Positions 44,720-53,291 of a stretch of DNA of 64,000 nt are shown in pieces. Position 1 is the stretch's first letter; the number at the start of each line of letters is the position of its first letter. The notes beneath the pieces were generated by a model. The model was given only the letters and a program-made list of their open reading frames with translations, was not told where the DNA came from and did no database searches. Source of the DNA: JAWLEP01 sp964553045 (GTDB lineage Bacteria > Fermentibacterota > Fermentibacteria > Fermentibacterales > JCC-6); assembly GCA_964553045.1 (NCBI GenBank), contig CAZKJG010000003.1, positions 1 through 64,000 on the forward strand, written 5' to 3'. The position numbers and the translations under genes are program-made.

Positions 44720-45885
44720 TGGCCCGTCTGGTGCCCTGGGTCCTCATCCTCCTGGCGGCGGTGCCCCTCGCCGGCGGGGGCCGGCGCTACCTCTGGGTGG
44801 TTCGCGACGGGTTGCAGAGCGCCCGCAGCATCGACTCACTCCTGCAGCGGGCGACGCTGGCGGGGGCCAACGGCCTGGTGGTGCAGGTGGTGGGCAGGGG
44901 TGAGGCCTACTACAGCTCGGACGTGTTGCCCCCTGCCGAGTTCCGGGGCGTGGACGACCCCCTTCGCTACATGGTGAGCAGGGCCCGCCCACTGGGCATG
45001 GAGGTCCATGCCTGGATCAACGCCTTCCTGGTCTGGTCGGCCCCCTGGCGCCCGGCGGACTCCTCTCACGTGGTTCTGGCCCATCCGGAGTGGATGATGG
45101 CCGACCGCGAGGGCCGGTCCACCCTGGACTACGGCCGTGAGGAAGCCGAGCGGGCGGGGCTGGTAGGTGCCACCCTCTCGCCGTCGGAACCCCGCGTCAG
45201 GGAGATGCTGGGCTCCATCTCCCAGGAGCTGGTTTCCGGCTACGACATCGACGGCATCCATCTGGACTACATTCGCTACCCGGGCAGCGCCTTCGGCTTC
45301 GAGCCCCGCTCCCGGGCCCTCTTCACATTTCATTACGGTCAGGACCCGCTGGGGGGCGGCTACCCGCGCCGTCGCATGACCGGCAGCGCGGCGGAGGAGT
45401 GGTCGCGATGGCGGTCGGCCATGGTCACCGAGACGGTGGAAACGGTTTCGGCGGCCGTGAGGAGGGTGGATCCCCTCGCGGAGCTGTCAGCCGCCGTCAT
45501 CGCCGATCCATGGGCGGCGGAGGGATCCTTCAGCTGTCCCTGGCGGGACTGGCTGAGGGACGGGCTGCTGGACCTGGCCTTTCCCATGGCCTACGCCACG
45601 GACCCGCAGGCGGCGGCAAGGCTGGCCCGGCTCGACACTTCGGTGGAGGCGGACAGGGTGGTCTACGGAATAGCCTGCTACAACCAGCCGCTGGAGCAGG
45701 CGTGGGACGCGGGCGAGCTGGCACTGAGCCGGGGTGCCGCCGGCGTATGCGTTTTCAGCCTGGGGGCCATGGACGACCGTGACGCCGTTCTGCTCTCCCG
45801 GCTGTGGGGAGGTGGCGGGCAGCGGGAAGAGGGGCTTCCGCCGGCCGCCTTCCACCGGCCCTGGAAGGGATGGCTGCGGCGTTGA
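44719..45885 (+). CDS. Secreted GHL10/DUF187-type glycoside hydrolase-like protein
   Basis: The 388-residue protein has a signal peptide (MARLVPWVLILLAAVPLAGG) and a TIM-barrel of the glycosyl-hydrolase-like 10 (YngK/DUF187) family. Landmarks are LGMEVHAWINAFLVW, VGATLSPSEPRVREMLGSIS, YDIDGIHLDYIRYPGSAFGF with the Asp-rich strand 4, and FPMAYATDP. These enzymes are thought to act on peptidoglycan or other envelope glycans; DIDGIHLDY holds the likely acid/base residues. The ATG at 44719 shares a base with the previous stop (TGATG). It ends 16 bases inside the MBL gene. Probably periplasmic or outer-membrane associated. Confidence 0.9.
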   Translation: MARLVPWVLILLAAVPLAGGGRRYLWVVRDGLQSARSIDSLLQRATLAGANGLVVQVVGRGEAYYSSDVLPPAEFRGVDDPLRYMVSRARPLGMEVHAWINAFLVWSAPWRPADSSHVVLAHPEWMMADREGRSTLDYGREEAERAGLVGATLSPSEPRVREMLGSISQELVSGYDIDGIHLDYIRYPGSAFGFEPRSRALFTFHYGQDPLGGGYPRRRMTGSAAEEWSRWRSAMVTETVETVSAAVRRVDPLAELSAAVIADPWAAEGSFSCPWRDWLRDGLLDLAFPMAYATDPQAAARLARLDTSVEADRVVYGIACYNQPLEQAWDAGELALSRGAAGVCVFSLGAMDDRDAVLLSRLWGGGGQREEGLPPAAFHRPWKGWLRR

Positions 45886-46643
45886 GGATAGCGGTGCTGG
45901 CAAGCGGAAGCCGGGGCAACGCGGTGGTGGTGGAGCACGACGGTGTGGTCTTGTACTTCGACTCCGGCCTGAGCGGCCGTGAGCACTCCAGAAGGCTGCG
46001 CCAGAGCAGCCTGGACTGCGGACCGCCCAGCGCAGTGTTCCTCAGCCACGAGCACTCCGACCATCTCAGGGGCGTGGGGGTTCTGGCCAGGAAGTTCGGA
46101 GCCCCCCTCTACGCCTCACCGGGGACGGCCGAAGCGGCGGCTCCCCGTCTGGGAAGGCTGCCGGAGCTGGTCAGAATGCCCAACGGCGACTCGGTGGACA
46201 TCGGGCCCCTGGAGGTGTCCGCCTTCTCCGTTCCACATGACGCGGCCGATCCCAGTGGCTATGTAATCCAGTGGAGCGGAGGAAGGCTGGGCATCGCTAC
46301 CGATCTGGGGACCGCGGGTCCCCTCGTCAGGTCGCGGCTTTCGGACTGCAGAGCGCTGCTTCTGGAGTTCAACCACGACCTGGAGATGCTCTGGAACGGC
46401 AGCTACCCGTGGCAGCTGAAGCAGAGGATCGCCTCCTCCACCGGCCATCTGTCCAACGAGTCGGCGGCGGAGCTTCTGGCGTCGGTGAGCAATGACGGCC
46501 TGGATCTGGTTGTGCTGGCGCACCTGAGCGCCGAGAACAACTGCCCCGACCTGGCGGAGACCGCCGCCAGAGAGGTTCTGGAGGGGCCGGCGGTCTACGC
46601 CGGCTCGCAGGACAGAGCGCTTTTTGCGATGGATATTGAATAG
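45870..46643 (+). CDS. Metallo-beta-lactamase-fold hydrolase, WalJ/YycJ family
   Basis: The 257-residue protein has the MBL signature HEHSDH at about 57-62, with the earlier ASGSRGNAVVVEHDGVVLYFDSGLSGR that marks the YycJ/WalJ subgroup. LEFNHDLEMLWNGSYPWQLKQRI, GHLSNESAAELL and LAHLSAENNCPDLA complete the pattern. WalJ proteins are cytoplasmic or membrane-associated 5'-exonucleases or phosphodiesterases tied to DNA replication and cell division in Firmicutes. The ATG at 45870 lies in the end of the previous gene, close to GGAAGGG; a TTG at 45882 is a possible alternative start. Confidence 0.93.
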   Translation: MAAALRIAVLASGSRGNAVVVEHDGVVLYFDSGLSGREHSRRLRQSSLDCGPPSAVFLSHEHSDHLRGVGVLARKFGAPLYASPGTAEAAAPRLGRLPELVRMPNGDSVDIGPLEVSAFSVPHDAADPSGYVIQWSGGRLGIATDLGTAGPLVRSRLSDCRALLLEFNHDLEMLWNGSYPWQLKQRIASSTGHLSNESAAELLASVSNDGLDLVVLAHLSAENNCPDLAETAAREVLEGPAVYAGSQDRALFAMDIE

Positions 46644-46652
46644 GGGGACAGC

Positions 46653-47189
46653 TTGAGAGCAGCCGCTGCAGCCATTCTCATCCTGACCGCCCTCGCCGCG
46701 TCCGCAGGAGGGCTGAATCTGGATGCGTCCATGGGGATCTCTTACCCTGTTGGCGCATGGGGCGACAACATCGGAAGCGGTATAGGCACCAGGGCACTGG
46801 CTCTATGGAAGGCTACCGAACGGCTGGGCGCGGGAGCCGGGCTGGGCCTGACTCTCTACGGAGACGACTGGGAGGGTGACGCTTCGCTCTCCCGCCTGGC
46901 TCCGCAGCTGGTGGCCAGGGGCGTGCTGAGACCGGGAGCGGCCAGCTTCGAGCCCGGGCTCGAAGTAGGCGTGGGCATGTCCAGAAGCAGGCTCGGCTCT
47001 TCCGGCGGGGTGGACCCGGCCAGCTGGGACCCCTTCTGGAGGGCCGGCCTGCGCTGGGGCTTCGGCCTGGGCGAGGGGTTTCGAGGGGGCATCGGCTTCG
47101 ATTTCTCCGGAGTCCTCTCCGACGTGGAGACCGCCGAGTCATTCGAGATCCTCTTCTCTGTGGGACGGGAGGTGGGCACGCCATGGTAA
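46653..47189 (+). CDS. Small outer-membrane beta-barrel-like protein
   Basis: The 178-residue protein begins at TTG 46653 behind AGGGGGAC. It has a signal peptide (MRAAAAAILILTALAASAGG) and alternating hydrophobic and polar strands (GAGAGLGLTLYGDDW, LEVGVGMSRSRLG, WGFGLGEGFRGGIGFDF) ending near FEILFSVGREVGTPW, the pattern of an 8-strand outer-membrane barrel. No named family is recognised. It overlaps the following lipoprotein gene by 7 bases. Confidence 0.6.
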   Translation: MRAAAAAILILTALAASAGGLNLDASMGISYPVGAWGDNIGSGIGTRALALWKATERLGAGAGLGLTLYGDDWEGDASLSRLAPQLVARGVLRPGAASFEPGLEVGVGMSRSRLGSSGGVDPASWDPFWRAGLRWGFGLGEGFRGGIGFDFSGVLSDVETAESFEILFSVGREVGTPW

Positions 47190-47839
47190 GGTGGGCAATC
47201 ACCGCCGCCTTCGTGGCGGCGCTCCTGCTGGCCGGATGCGGCAGCAACCCCCTCTACTACAGGCTGGGAAGCGATTACTACCCTGTCTCCCCGGTGGGCA
47301 CGCTCTGGGTCTACTCCGTGGAGGGCGGCGGCAGTGTCGTGGTCACCGTGGTCGACCAGGCCGAGGTGGCTCAGAGGTCCTGCTACCGTCTCCAGAGGGG
47401 GGCGGACTACACCTACTTCATCAACGACGAGGGCCTGCTGGAACACTACGAGGACCACAGTGTCCTCTACAACGGCTACGAGATACAGGTCTACGCGGGC
47501 TGGGTGCCCTACCTGGACTGGCCCCTGGCCGAGGGAGCTTCGTGGACAGATTCCATATCGGTCTCCACCTCCGAGCAGGGCGTGACCATAAACCACCAGT
47601 GGGTCAGAACCACCACCGTGGAGGGCCTGGAAACGGTCTCCGTACCGGCGGGCACATGGAGCGACTGCTACCACCTCAGCGAGACCGAGACGGAGATCAA
47701 CTGGATTCAGACCGGGGGCTTCGAGCCCGAGACCACCACCGTGGTCCGCGACATATGGCTCGCCCCCGACGTGGGCATGGTGCGGAAGCAGACGGCCGAC
47801 AGCACCGTGACCCTGAGCAGCTTCACTCCGGGAGACTAG
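47183..47839 (+). CDS. Hypothetical outer-envelope lipoprotein
   Basis: The 218-residue protein has a lipoprotein signal (MVRWAITAAFVAALLLAGC) with lipobox LLAGC. The mature part starts GSNPLYYRLGSDYYPVSPVGTLWVYSV and is beta-rich, with repeated VxVxxxEV strands and a WxxxYHLSETET segment. It resembles uncharacterised FCB-group lipoproteins that begin YYP(V/L)xxGxxWxY. The ATG overlaps the preceding beta-barrel gene. Function unknown. Confidence 0.75.
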   Translation: MVRWAITAAFVAALLLAGCGSNPLYYRLGSDYYPVSPVGTLWVYSVEGGGSVVVTVVDQAEVAQRSCYRLQRGADYTYFINDEGLLEHYEDHSVLYNGYEIQVYAGWVPYLDWPLAEGASWTDSISVSTSEQGVTINHQWVRTTTVEGLETVSVPAGTWSDCYHLSETETEINWIQTGGFEPETTTVVRDIWLAPDVGMVRKQTADSTVTLSSFTPGD

Positions 47840-47852
47840 GCCGGAAGCCCGA

Positions 47853-48830
47853 ATGGACCTCGCCCCGCTGCTCCCATACCTGCTGCTGGCCGGCGGATTC
47901 GTCCTCCTGGTCAAGGGGGCCGACTACCTGGTCAGGGGCGGAAGCGAGCTCTCCACGCTGGTGGGGGTCTCGCCGCTGTTCATCGGGCTTGCGGTGGCCG
48001 CCCTGGGAACCAGCGCTCCCGAGGCCGCCGTATCCATTAAGGCCGCCCTGTCCGGCTACGGCAACATCTCCATCGGCAACGTCCTGGGAAGCAACGTGGC
48101 CAACTTAGGCCTGGCCCTGGGGCTGGCCGCGGCGGCCCACCGGCTTCCCTGCTCCCCCAGCACCCTGAGCAGGGAGCTTCCCTACAGCCTTCTGGCCGCC
48201 CTCGTACTTCTTCTGGCGGGCATGAACGCTTTCACCGGAGGGGCGGCCGTGTCCAGGCCCGAGGGGGCCATCCTTCTGGTGATGTTCGGCCTGTACCTCT
48301 ACTACCTGATGAACATGGCCAGCGCCGACCGAAGGGCCGCATTCCTCAACGAGGACGTAATGGATCCGGGCGGCAGCAGGGGCGAGGCGGCCAGGGCCTC
48401 GCTGGTCACGGTGGGAGGGATGGCGGCCGTGGTCTTCGGCGGCCACCTGGCGGTGGACAACGCGGTGACCATCGCCACCAGGTGGGGCGTGAGCCAGACC
48501 CTCGTCAGCGTCACCATAGTGGCCCTGGGCACCTCCCTGCCCGAGGTGGTCACCACGCTGACGGCGGTCACCAGGGGAGAGTACGACATAGCGCTGGGCA
48601 ACGTGGTGGGCAGCAACATATTCAATATCCTCTTCGTTCTGGGAATGACGGCCTTCATCCGGCCCATCGACTTCGACCCCAGAATGACGACGGACCTCCT
48701 GTTCATTATGGGTGTGACGGTGCTGCTCTTCCTGTTCCTGCTGCCCCGCAGGAAGCTGCAGCGCTGGCACGGCTTGGTGCTGATCGGTTCTTACGCGGCC
48801 TACATAGCGTTCGTGATCGCCCGCAGGTAG
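47853..48830 (+). CDS. Calcium/sodium antiporter (CaCA family, YrbG-like)
   Basis: The 325-residue inner-membrane protein has about ten helices and the two inverted alpha-repeats of cation/Ca2+ exchangers. Repeat one is GLAVAALGTSAPEAAVSI followed by GNVLGSNVANL; repeat two is TIVALGTSLPEVVTTLTA followed by GNVVGSNIFNIL. The GTSxPE and GSNxxN motifs bind Ca2+ and Na+ in the known family. It probably exports Ca2+, which may matter where C25 proteases and other secreted proteins need calcium outside (inference). It starts 13 bases after the lipoprotein gene. Confidence 0.95.
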   Translation: MDLAPLLPYLLLAGGFVLLVKGADYLVRGGSELSTLVGVSPLFIGLAVAALGTSAPEAAVSIKAALSGYGNISIGNVLGSNVANLGLALGLAAAAHRLPCSPSTLSRELPYSLLAALVLLLAGMNAFTGGAAVSRPEGAILLVMFGLYLYYLMNMASADRRAAFLNEDVMDPGGSRGEAARASLVTVGGMAAVVFGGHLAVDNAVTIATRWGVSQTLVSVTIVALGTSLPEVVTTLTAVTRGEYDIALGNVVGSNIFNILFVLGMTAFIRPIDFDPRMTTDLLFIMGVTVLLFLFLLPRRKLQRWHGLVLIGSYAAYIAFVIARR

Positions 48831-48857
48831 GTCGCGTTCGGCGGGAGGTGGGAACTA

Positions 48858-49916
48858 GTGCGCAGCCTGAGTTTCACCTGGAATACGGGCGGCTTCGGAA
48901 CGTCGGCAATCGTGGCTTCCCGTCCCGACATCTCCCTGGAGATGGTGGCCGGAGAGGGCGAGACCTGCTTCTGGGTCGTGGATTCCCGGGTGGCCGACCT
49001 GTGGCCGAAGACCCTGAGGGACGCCCTGGCCGAGAGGGGCCGCAGCATGGTCCTGGAGGTCTCCGAGGAGGCGAAGAACATCCGGGTCCTCACCGGCATG
49101 CTGGAGGCGCTGCACGGGGCCGGTGCCCACCGGGGCTGGCGCGTGGTGGCCGTGGGGGGCGGGCTGACCATGGACATGGCGGCCCTGGCGGCCTCCCTCT
49201 ACAACCGGGGCATGCACCTTACCCTGGTGCCCACCACCCTGCTGGGCATGGTGGACGCCTGCCTGGGGGGGAAGACGGGCGTCAACCTGCGGGGCGTGAA
49301 GAACCAGCTGGGCACCGTCTATCCCGCCGAGAGGGTGGCGGTCTTCACCGATTTCGTGTCAACCCTTCCGGCCAGGGAGGTGAGAAACGGCCTGGCGGAG
49401 GCCCTGAAGACCTCGGTGATAGCCGACGGGAACATAGCCCGGCTGCTCTGCGGGGATTTCGAGGACCGGCTGCCGGAGGTGGCCGAGCGCTGCCTCCGCG
49501 CCAAGGCCTCCGTGATCGGGGATGACCTGGACGACCGAGGCAGGCGGCACCTGCTCAACCTCGGACACACCCTGGGCCATGCCCTGGAGGGCCACAGCGG
49601 CTTCGGTCTCGGCCATGGCGAGGCTGTGGGGCTGGGCATGCTGGCCGCCGCCTGGATGGGGGCCCGCATGGAGCCGGAGTCGGGGATGTACGCCGAGCTG
49701 CAGCGGATCATGAGGGATCTGGGCCTGCCCACCCGGCTCTCCGGAAGGGTGAATGCCGAGGAGGCCATGTCCTTCGTACGGCACGACAAGAAGACGGTGG
49801 CCGGAGGTCGCAGATGGATCATCCCCCTGGGCTGGGAGCGCTGCCGGGTGGAGAGGCTGTCCCCGGGTGCGGAGCTGGAGATGCTGGAGGGGGCGCTGGA
49901 GGCGATCTCCCCGTGA
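48858..49916 (+). CDS. aroB: 3-dehydroquinate synthase
   Basis: AroB converts DAHP to 3-dehydroquinate, the second step of the shikimate pathway, using NAD+ and a divalent metal. The 352-residue protein has VAVGGGLTMDMAALAASLYNRG (NAD-binding), TLVPTTLLGMVDACLGGKTGVN, and the metal ligands in RNGLAEALK, LGHTLGHALEG and LGHGEAVGLGM. The GTG at 48858 follows GGGAGGTGGGAACTA. Its TGA overlaps the tatC start (GTGA). No other shikimate genes are nearby. Confidence 0.95.
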   Translation: MRSLSFTWNTGGFGTSAIVASRPDISLEMVAGEGETCFWVVDSRVADLWPKTLRDALAERGRSMVLEVSEEAKNIRVLTGMLEALHGAGAHRGWRVVAVGGGLTMDMAALAASLYNRGMHLTLVPTTLLGMVDACLGGKTGVNLRGVKNQLGTVYPAERVAVFTDFVSTLPAREVRNGLAEALKTSVIADGNIARLLCGDFEDRLPEVAERCLRAKASVIGDDLDDRGRRHLLNLGHTLGHALEGHSGFGLGHGEAVGLGMLAAAWMGARMEPESGMYAELQRIMRDLGLPTRLSGRVNAEEAMSFVRHDKKTVAGGRRWIIPLGWERCRVERLSPGAELEMLEGALEAISP

Positions 49917-50632
49917 AGAGCGTTACCGAGGGCAGCTTCTGGGACCACCTGGAGGAGCTGCGCTGGCGCATTCTCAAATCGCTGGCCGCCCTGGGGGGCG
50001 CCACCATGGGGGCCTTCTTCCTCAGCCGGCGTCTGGTTTCCCTGATGCTGGCCACCGGCCCCGAGACGCTGCAGGCGCTGGCGCCCACAGAGGCCTTTGT
50101 CGTCCACCTGAAGGCCGCGCTGGTGGCCGGCATCGTCATCGCCTCGCCCGTGGTCTACTACCAGTTCTGGCGCTTCGTCTCTCCGGGCCTTCACGGCCGG
50201 GAGAGAAGGCCGGTCCTGGGAGCCACCGCCCTTTCGGCCCTGCTGTTCACGGGGGGCGTGGCCTTCGCCTGGGCCGTAATGCTTGACCCGGCCATAAGGC
50301 TCTTTCGCAGCTTCGAGGGAGGGCGGATAGTAGGGGCCTGGAGCCTCTCCAGCTACGTGGGATTTCTGGGGAGACTCGTACTGTCGTTCGGCATAGCCTT
50401 TCAGCTGCCCATAGTGGTGCTGCTGCTGGCCGGCCTGGGAGTTGTGAGTCCGCAGACCATGGGTAGGTACAGGCGCCACCTGATAGTGGGGCTTCTGGTT
50501 GCCGCCGCCCTGCTCACCCCGCCGGATCCCATGACCCAGCTCGTCCTTTCGGCCCCCCTCTACCTGCTCTTCGAGCTGAGCCTGCTGCTGGCCAGGATCA
50601 CCTGTCGGCGGAAGACTGCCTCAGGCGCCTGA
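49913..50632 (+). CDS. tatC: Twin-arginine translocase subunit TatC
   Basis: TatC recognises twin-arginine signal peptides for export of folded proteins. The 239-residue protein has the N-terminal FWDHLEELRWRIL (the conserved Glu and Arg that bind the signal peptide), six membrane segments and the SPVVYYQFWRFVSPGL loop. In the conserved transmembrane position where Escherichia coli TatC has FEVP (Glu170), this protein reads FQLP, so the Glu is Gln. The GTG at 49913 overlaps the aroB stop. The last 35 bases overlap the convergent epimerase gene. TatA/TatB are not in the window. Confidence 0.95.
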   Translation: MKSVTEGSFWDHLEELRWRILKSLAALGGATMGAFFLSRRLVSLMLATGPETLQALAPTEAFVVHLKAALVAGIVIASPVVYYQFWRFVSPGLHGRERRPVLGATALSALLFTGGVAFAWAVMLDPAIRLFRSFEGGRIVGAWSLSSYVGFLGRLVLSFGIAFQLPIVVLLLAGLGVVSPQTMGRYRRHLIVGLLVAAALLTPPDPMTQLVLSAPLYLLFELSLLLARITCRRKTASGA

Positions 50633-51527
50633 GCCACCCCCTGAGCACATCGCTCAGCGTGGCCGACATCGGGATCTCGGCCCTCCATCCCAGAGTGCTC
50701 TCGGCCAGGGAGGGGTCTCCTTTTACCTCCATGATCCCGCCGCCTCCGGGACTCTCCACCACCTCGGGGTCGACGGAGAGGCTGGACGCCATGGCCTTCA
50801 GCAACTGCCGGCCCGACCAGGTGCGGCCGCTGGCGATGTTGATCCTCTCCGGCAGCCTTCCCCGGTAGTTCATGGCGGCCCTGAAGGCTTCGGCGGCGTC
50901 CCTTACGTCCACGTAGTCCCGGCGGGTGTTCAGCGGTCCGGTCTCCAGCCTGGGTGTAGCCCGGCCCAGCTTGATGCGCGCCAGGTTCCGGGCCAGGCTG
51001 GGGATGAGCATCACCGGCCGCTGGCCGGGTCCGGCCAAGTTGAAGAGCCTGAGAATGCAGAGCTCGGTCCCGTAGAGGCCGGCCATCTCCCTGGCCAGCG
51101 CCTCCCGGGCCGCCATGCTCCTGCCGTACGCGCTGGAGGGATCCAGGTGGGAGAGCTCGTCCAGGGGCTCCCCGTCGATGGACTCGGCGTATACGGCGCA
51201 GGAACCCGCGATGACCGCCCGCCGGACCCTGTCCCCGAGGGCTATGAGGAGGTTCTTGGTGCCCAGGGCGTTTACCGCCTGGAGCCGGGTGTAGTCCCGA
51301 ACGCCCACAAGCCCCGCCAGATGGATCAGGACGTCGTAGTTCCTGTCTCTCAGGACCGCTACCGTCATCTCCCGGTCGCAGAGGTCGCAGCGTACGCGGC
51401 GCATGCCGCGGGGAAGCTCGGAGCCGGGGACGTCCAACAGCGTCAGATGCGTCTCGTCCAGCTCGGAAAGTCGCTGCAGCACCCGGCGGCCCAGGAAGCC
51501 CGCCGCCCCGGTGAGCAGGATCCTCAT
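50598..51527 (-). CDS. NAD-dependent epimerase/dehydratase-like protein with YxxxM in place of YxxxK
   Basis: The 309-residue extended SDR protein begins MRILLTGAAGFLGRRVLQRL with GxxGxxG, and has HLAGLVGVRDY, GSCAVYAES and LRLFNLAGPGQRP. The catalytic motif reads SAYGRSMAAREAL: the usual YxxxK Lys is Met, a single-base change (ATG for AAG). That would impair normal dehydrogenase chemistry. The ATG overlaps the nucleotidyltransferase stop (ATGA). It is the last gene of a four-gene minus-strand set for nucleotide-sugar and glycan synthesis, and its 3' end overlaps tatC. Confidence 0.85.
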   Translation of the reverse strand: MRILLTGAAGFLGRRVLQRLSELDETHLTLLDVPGSELPRGMRRVRCDLCDREMTVAVLRDRNYDVLIHLAGLVGVRDYTRLQAVNALGTKNLLIALGDRVRRAVIAGSCAVYAESIDGEPLDELSHLDPSSAYGRSMAAREALAREMAGLYGTELCILRLFNLAGPGQRPVMLIPSLARNLARIKLGRATPRLETGPLNTRRDYVDVRDAAEAFRAAMNYRGRLPERINIASGRTWSGRQLLKAMASSLSVDPEVVESPGGGGIMEVKGDPSLAESTLGWRAEIPMSATLSDVLRGWLRRLRQSSADR

Positions 51528-52249
51528 GCCAGCGGGGGCAGGTAGCGGCCCGGAGCCTCCTCGAAGAGCCTCTGGGCCTGGGCGTAGTCCTCGGGATTGC
51601 CTATGTCCAGCCACTGGCAGTCGGGCAGGGCGCACCGCACGCTGCGGCCGGCGGAGACCAGGGCCAGCACCAGATCGGGGAAGTCCATGCGGCTCCCCCG
51701 GTCGATCAGATCCAGTGCGCTTCGGGAGTAGGCGTATATGCCCATGCTTACGTCGAAGCCGTAGGTTGGCTTCTCCACGTAGTCCACCACCTGCTGCTCC
51801 TCGTGGACCACTACTCCCAGCTGCAGCTGGACGTCCTTGCGGCGAGCGGCGATGGTCAGCTCCGCCCCGGAGTCCGAGTGGCCGTCCAGCAGCCGGGCGA
51901 AGTCCGCCGTGGTGAACAGGTCGCCGTTGAGCACCAGAAAGCTGTCCGGCAGGCCGTCCATCAGCCGCAGGGGGCCGGCGGTGCCCAGGGGCTCCTCCTC
52001 GCGGACCCAGGATACTTCCACCCCCGTCCGCCTTACGCTGTGGTCGCGGAAGTAGGCCTCCAACAGGCCGGCCAGATGGCCAACGGAGAAGACAAGCCTG
52101 TCGAAGCCTTGTGAGACCAGCTGCCTTACCAGGATCTCCACTATCGGGTAGTCGCCCAGGGGCACCAGGGGCTTGGGGAGCACGGCGGTGTAGGGTGCCA
52201 GGCGGGTCCCCCTGCCGCCGGCCAGTATCACGGCCGTCCTTCCGCTCAC
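51524..52249 (-). CDS. Sugar-1-phosphate nucleotidyltransferase
   Basis: The 241-residue protein starts with GTG 52249 and has AVILAGGRGTRLAPYTAVLPKPLVPLG, the GGxGxRLxPxT...PKP nucleotide-binding motif. FLVLNGDLFTTADF, with the metal-binding Asp, and VEKPTYGFDVSMGIYAYS follow. It activates a sugar-1-phosphate with a nucleotide (mannose-1-phosphate guanylyltransferase-like or glucose-1-phosphate type; the sugar cannot be fixed). It overlaps both neighbouring epimerase genes by 4 bases, so the products probably make one activated sugar. Confidence 0.93.
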   Translation of the reverse strand: MSGRTAVILAGGRGTRLAPYTAVLPKPLVPLGDYPIVEILVRQLVSQGFDRLVFSVGHLAGLLEAYFRDHSVRRTGVEVSWVREEEPLGTAGPLRLMDGLPDSFLVLNGDLFTTADFARLLDGHSDSGAELTIAARRKDVQLQLGVVVHEEQQVVDYVEKPTYGFDVSMGIYAYSRSALDLIDRGSRMDFPDLVLALVSAGRSVRCALPDCQWLDIGNPEDYAQAQRLFEEAPGRYLPPLA

Positions 52250-53229
52250 AGAACGTATCCCCGGTCGGTGAGACGCTCCCCCAGCCGTCGGCACCAGCCG
52301 GCAGTGGCGGCGAGGCCCTGTCGCAGAGTGGTGGCGGGGTTCCAGCCGAGAAGTTCCGACGCCCTCTCGAAGGAGGCGGTCAGGCACATGACCTCGCTGT
52401 TGGGCGGCCGCCGGCGCTCATCGGTGCTGACCACGGGAAGGGAGGTCCCCAGGACCTCCTGCACCATCTCGGCCAGCTCCCCTATGGACACGTCCTCTCC
52501 GGTGCCCAGCTGCACGACCCGTCCGACCGCTGCCCGGGTGCGCATGGCGGCCAGGAAGCCGGCTACGGTGTCGTCCACGTAGAGGAAGTCGCGCCGCGGC
52601 TCCAGCGAGCCGAGCTCGATACTGTCGGAGCGCAGCGCCTGGGCCATTATCGTGGGGATGACGGCCCTCTGTGACTGGCCGGGGCCGTAGGTGTTGAACG
52701 GCCGCAGAATGGTGACCGGTATCCCGTAGCTGCGGTGGAAGCTCAGGGCAAGCTGGTCGGCGGCGATCTTGGAAGCGGCGTAGGGCGACTGCGCGCCCAG
52801 GGGATGGTCCTCCGTTATGGGTACGGTCCGTGCCGTGCCGTACACCTCGCTGGTGGAGGTGACCACCACGTGGGCGCCGGTCTCCCGGGCGGCGTTGAGG
52901 ACGTTCAGCGTCCCGCCGGCGTTGACCGCCAGCACCTCCCCGGGGCTCCTGTAGGAGTAGGGAATGCCGATCAGGGCTCCCAGGTGGAGTATGGTGCCGC
53001 ATCCCTCGGCGGCTTCGGCAACGGCGGCAGGGTCCCGCAGGTCTCCCAGCACCGCCCGGTAGCCGCTCCTGAGGTTCTTCGGAAGGGCCTCCAGCAGACC
53101 GTGGCGGCCGGACGAGGTGTAGCGGAGCAGGCAGACGGTGTCCACACCATCGCTGAGCAACCTGCGCACCAGCCGGTGGCCGATGAAGCCGCCGGCGCCG
53201 GTGACCAGAACCCTTTTCTCCAAGCCCAC
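52246..53229 (-). CDS. GDP-mannose 4,6-dehydratase-like NAD-dependent epimerase
   Basis: The 327-residue SDR protein has VLVTGAGGFIGHRLVRRLL, HLGALIGIPYSYRSPGEVLAVN, TSTSEVYGTA and an intact catalytic SPYAASKIAADQLAL. LRPFNTYGPGQSQRAVIPTI and the YVDDTVAGFLAA segment also fit the family. It is likely to act on the nucleotide sugar made by the next gene. I chose GTG 53229 (MGLEKRVLV) after GAAGGGGC; TTG 53223 is also possible. Long upstream extensions of this frame are not conserved. It lies after the GT2 gene with a 62-base gap that holds a perfect GACCCG-GAG-CGGGTC hairpin (53273-53287) without a T-run. Confidence 0.92.
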   Translation of the reverse strand: MGLEKRVLVTGAGGFIGHRLVRRLLSDGVDTVCLLRYTSSGRHGLLEALPKNLRSGYRAVLGDLRDPAAVAEAAEGCGTILHLGALIGIPYSYRSPGEVLAVNAGGTLNVLNAARETGAHVVVTSTSEVYGTARTVPITEDHPLGAQSPYAASKIAADQLALSFHRSYGIPVTILRPFNTYGPGQSQRAVIPTIMAQALRSDSIELGSLEPRRDFLYVDDTVAGFLAAMRTRAAVGRVVQLGTGEDVSIGELAEMVQEVLGTSLPVVSTDERRRPPNSEVMCLTASFERASELLGWNPATTLRQGLAATAGWCRRLGERLTDRGYVL

Positions 53230-53291
53230 GCCGCCCCTTCTGCCGGAATGTGTGCCGTTTCCCCGACGGTACGACCCGGAGCGGGTCACTG

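Noticed and set aside
53273..53287. Intrinsic terminator between GT2 and the epimerase
   Set aside because: The hairpin is perfect but has a 6-bp stem and no T-run; read-through into the epimerase operon seems likely.
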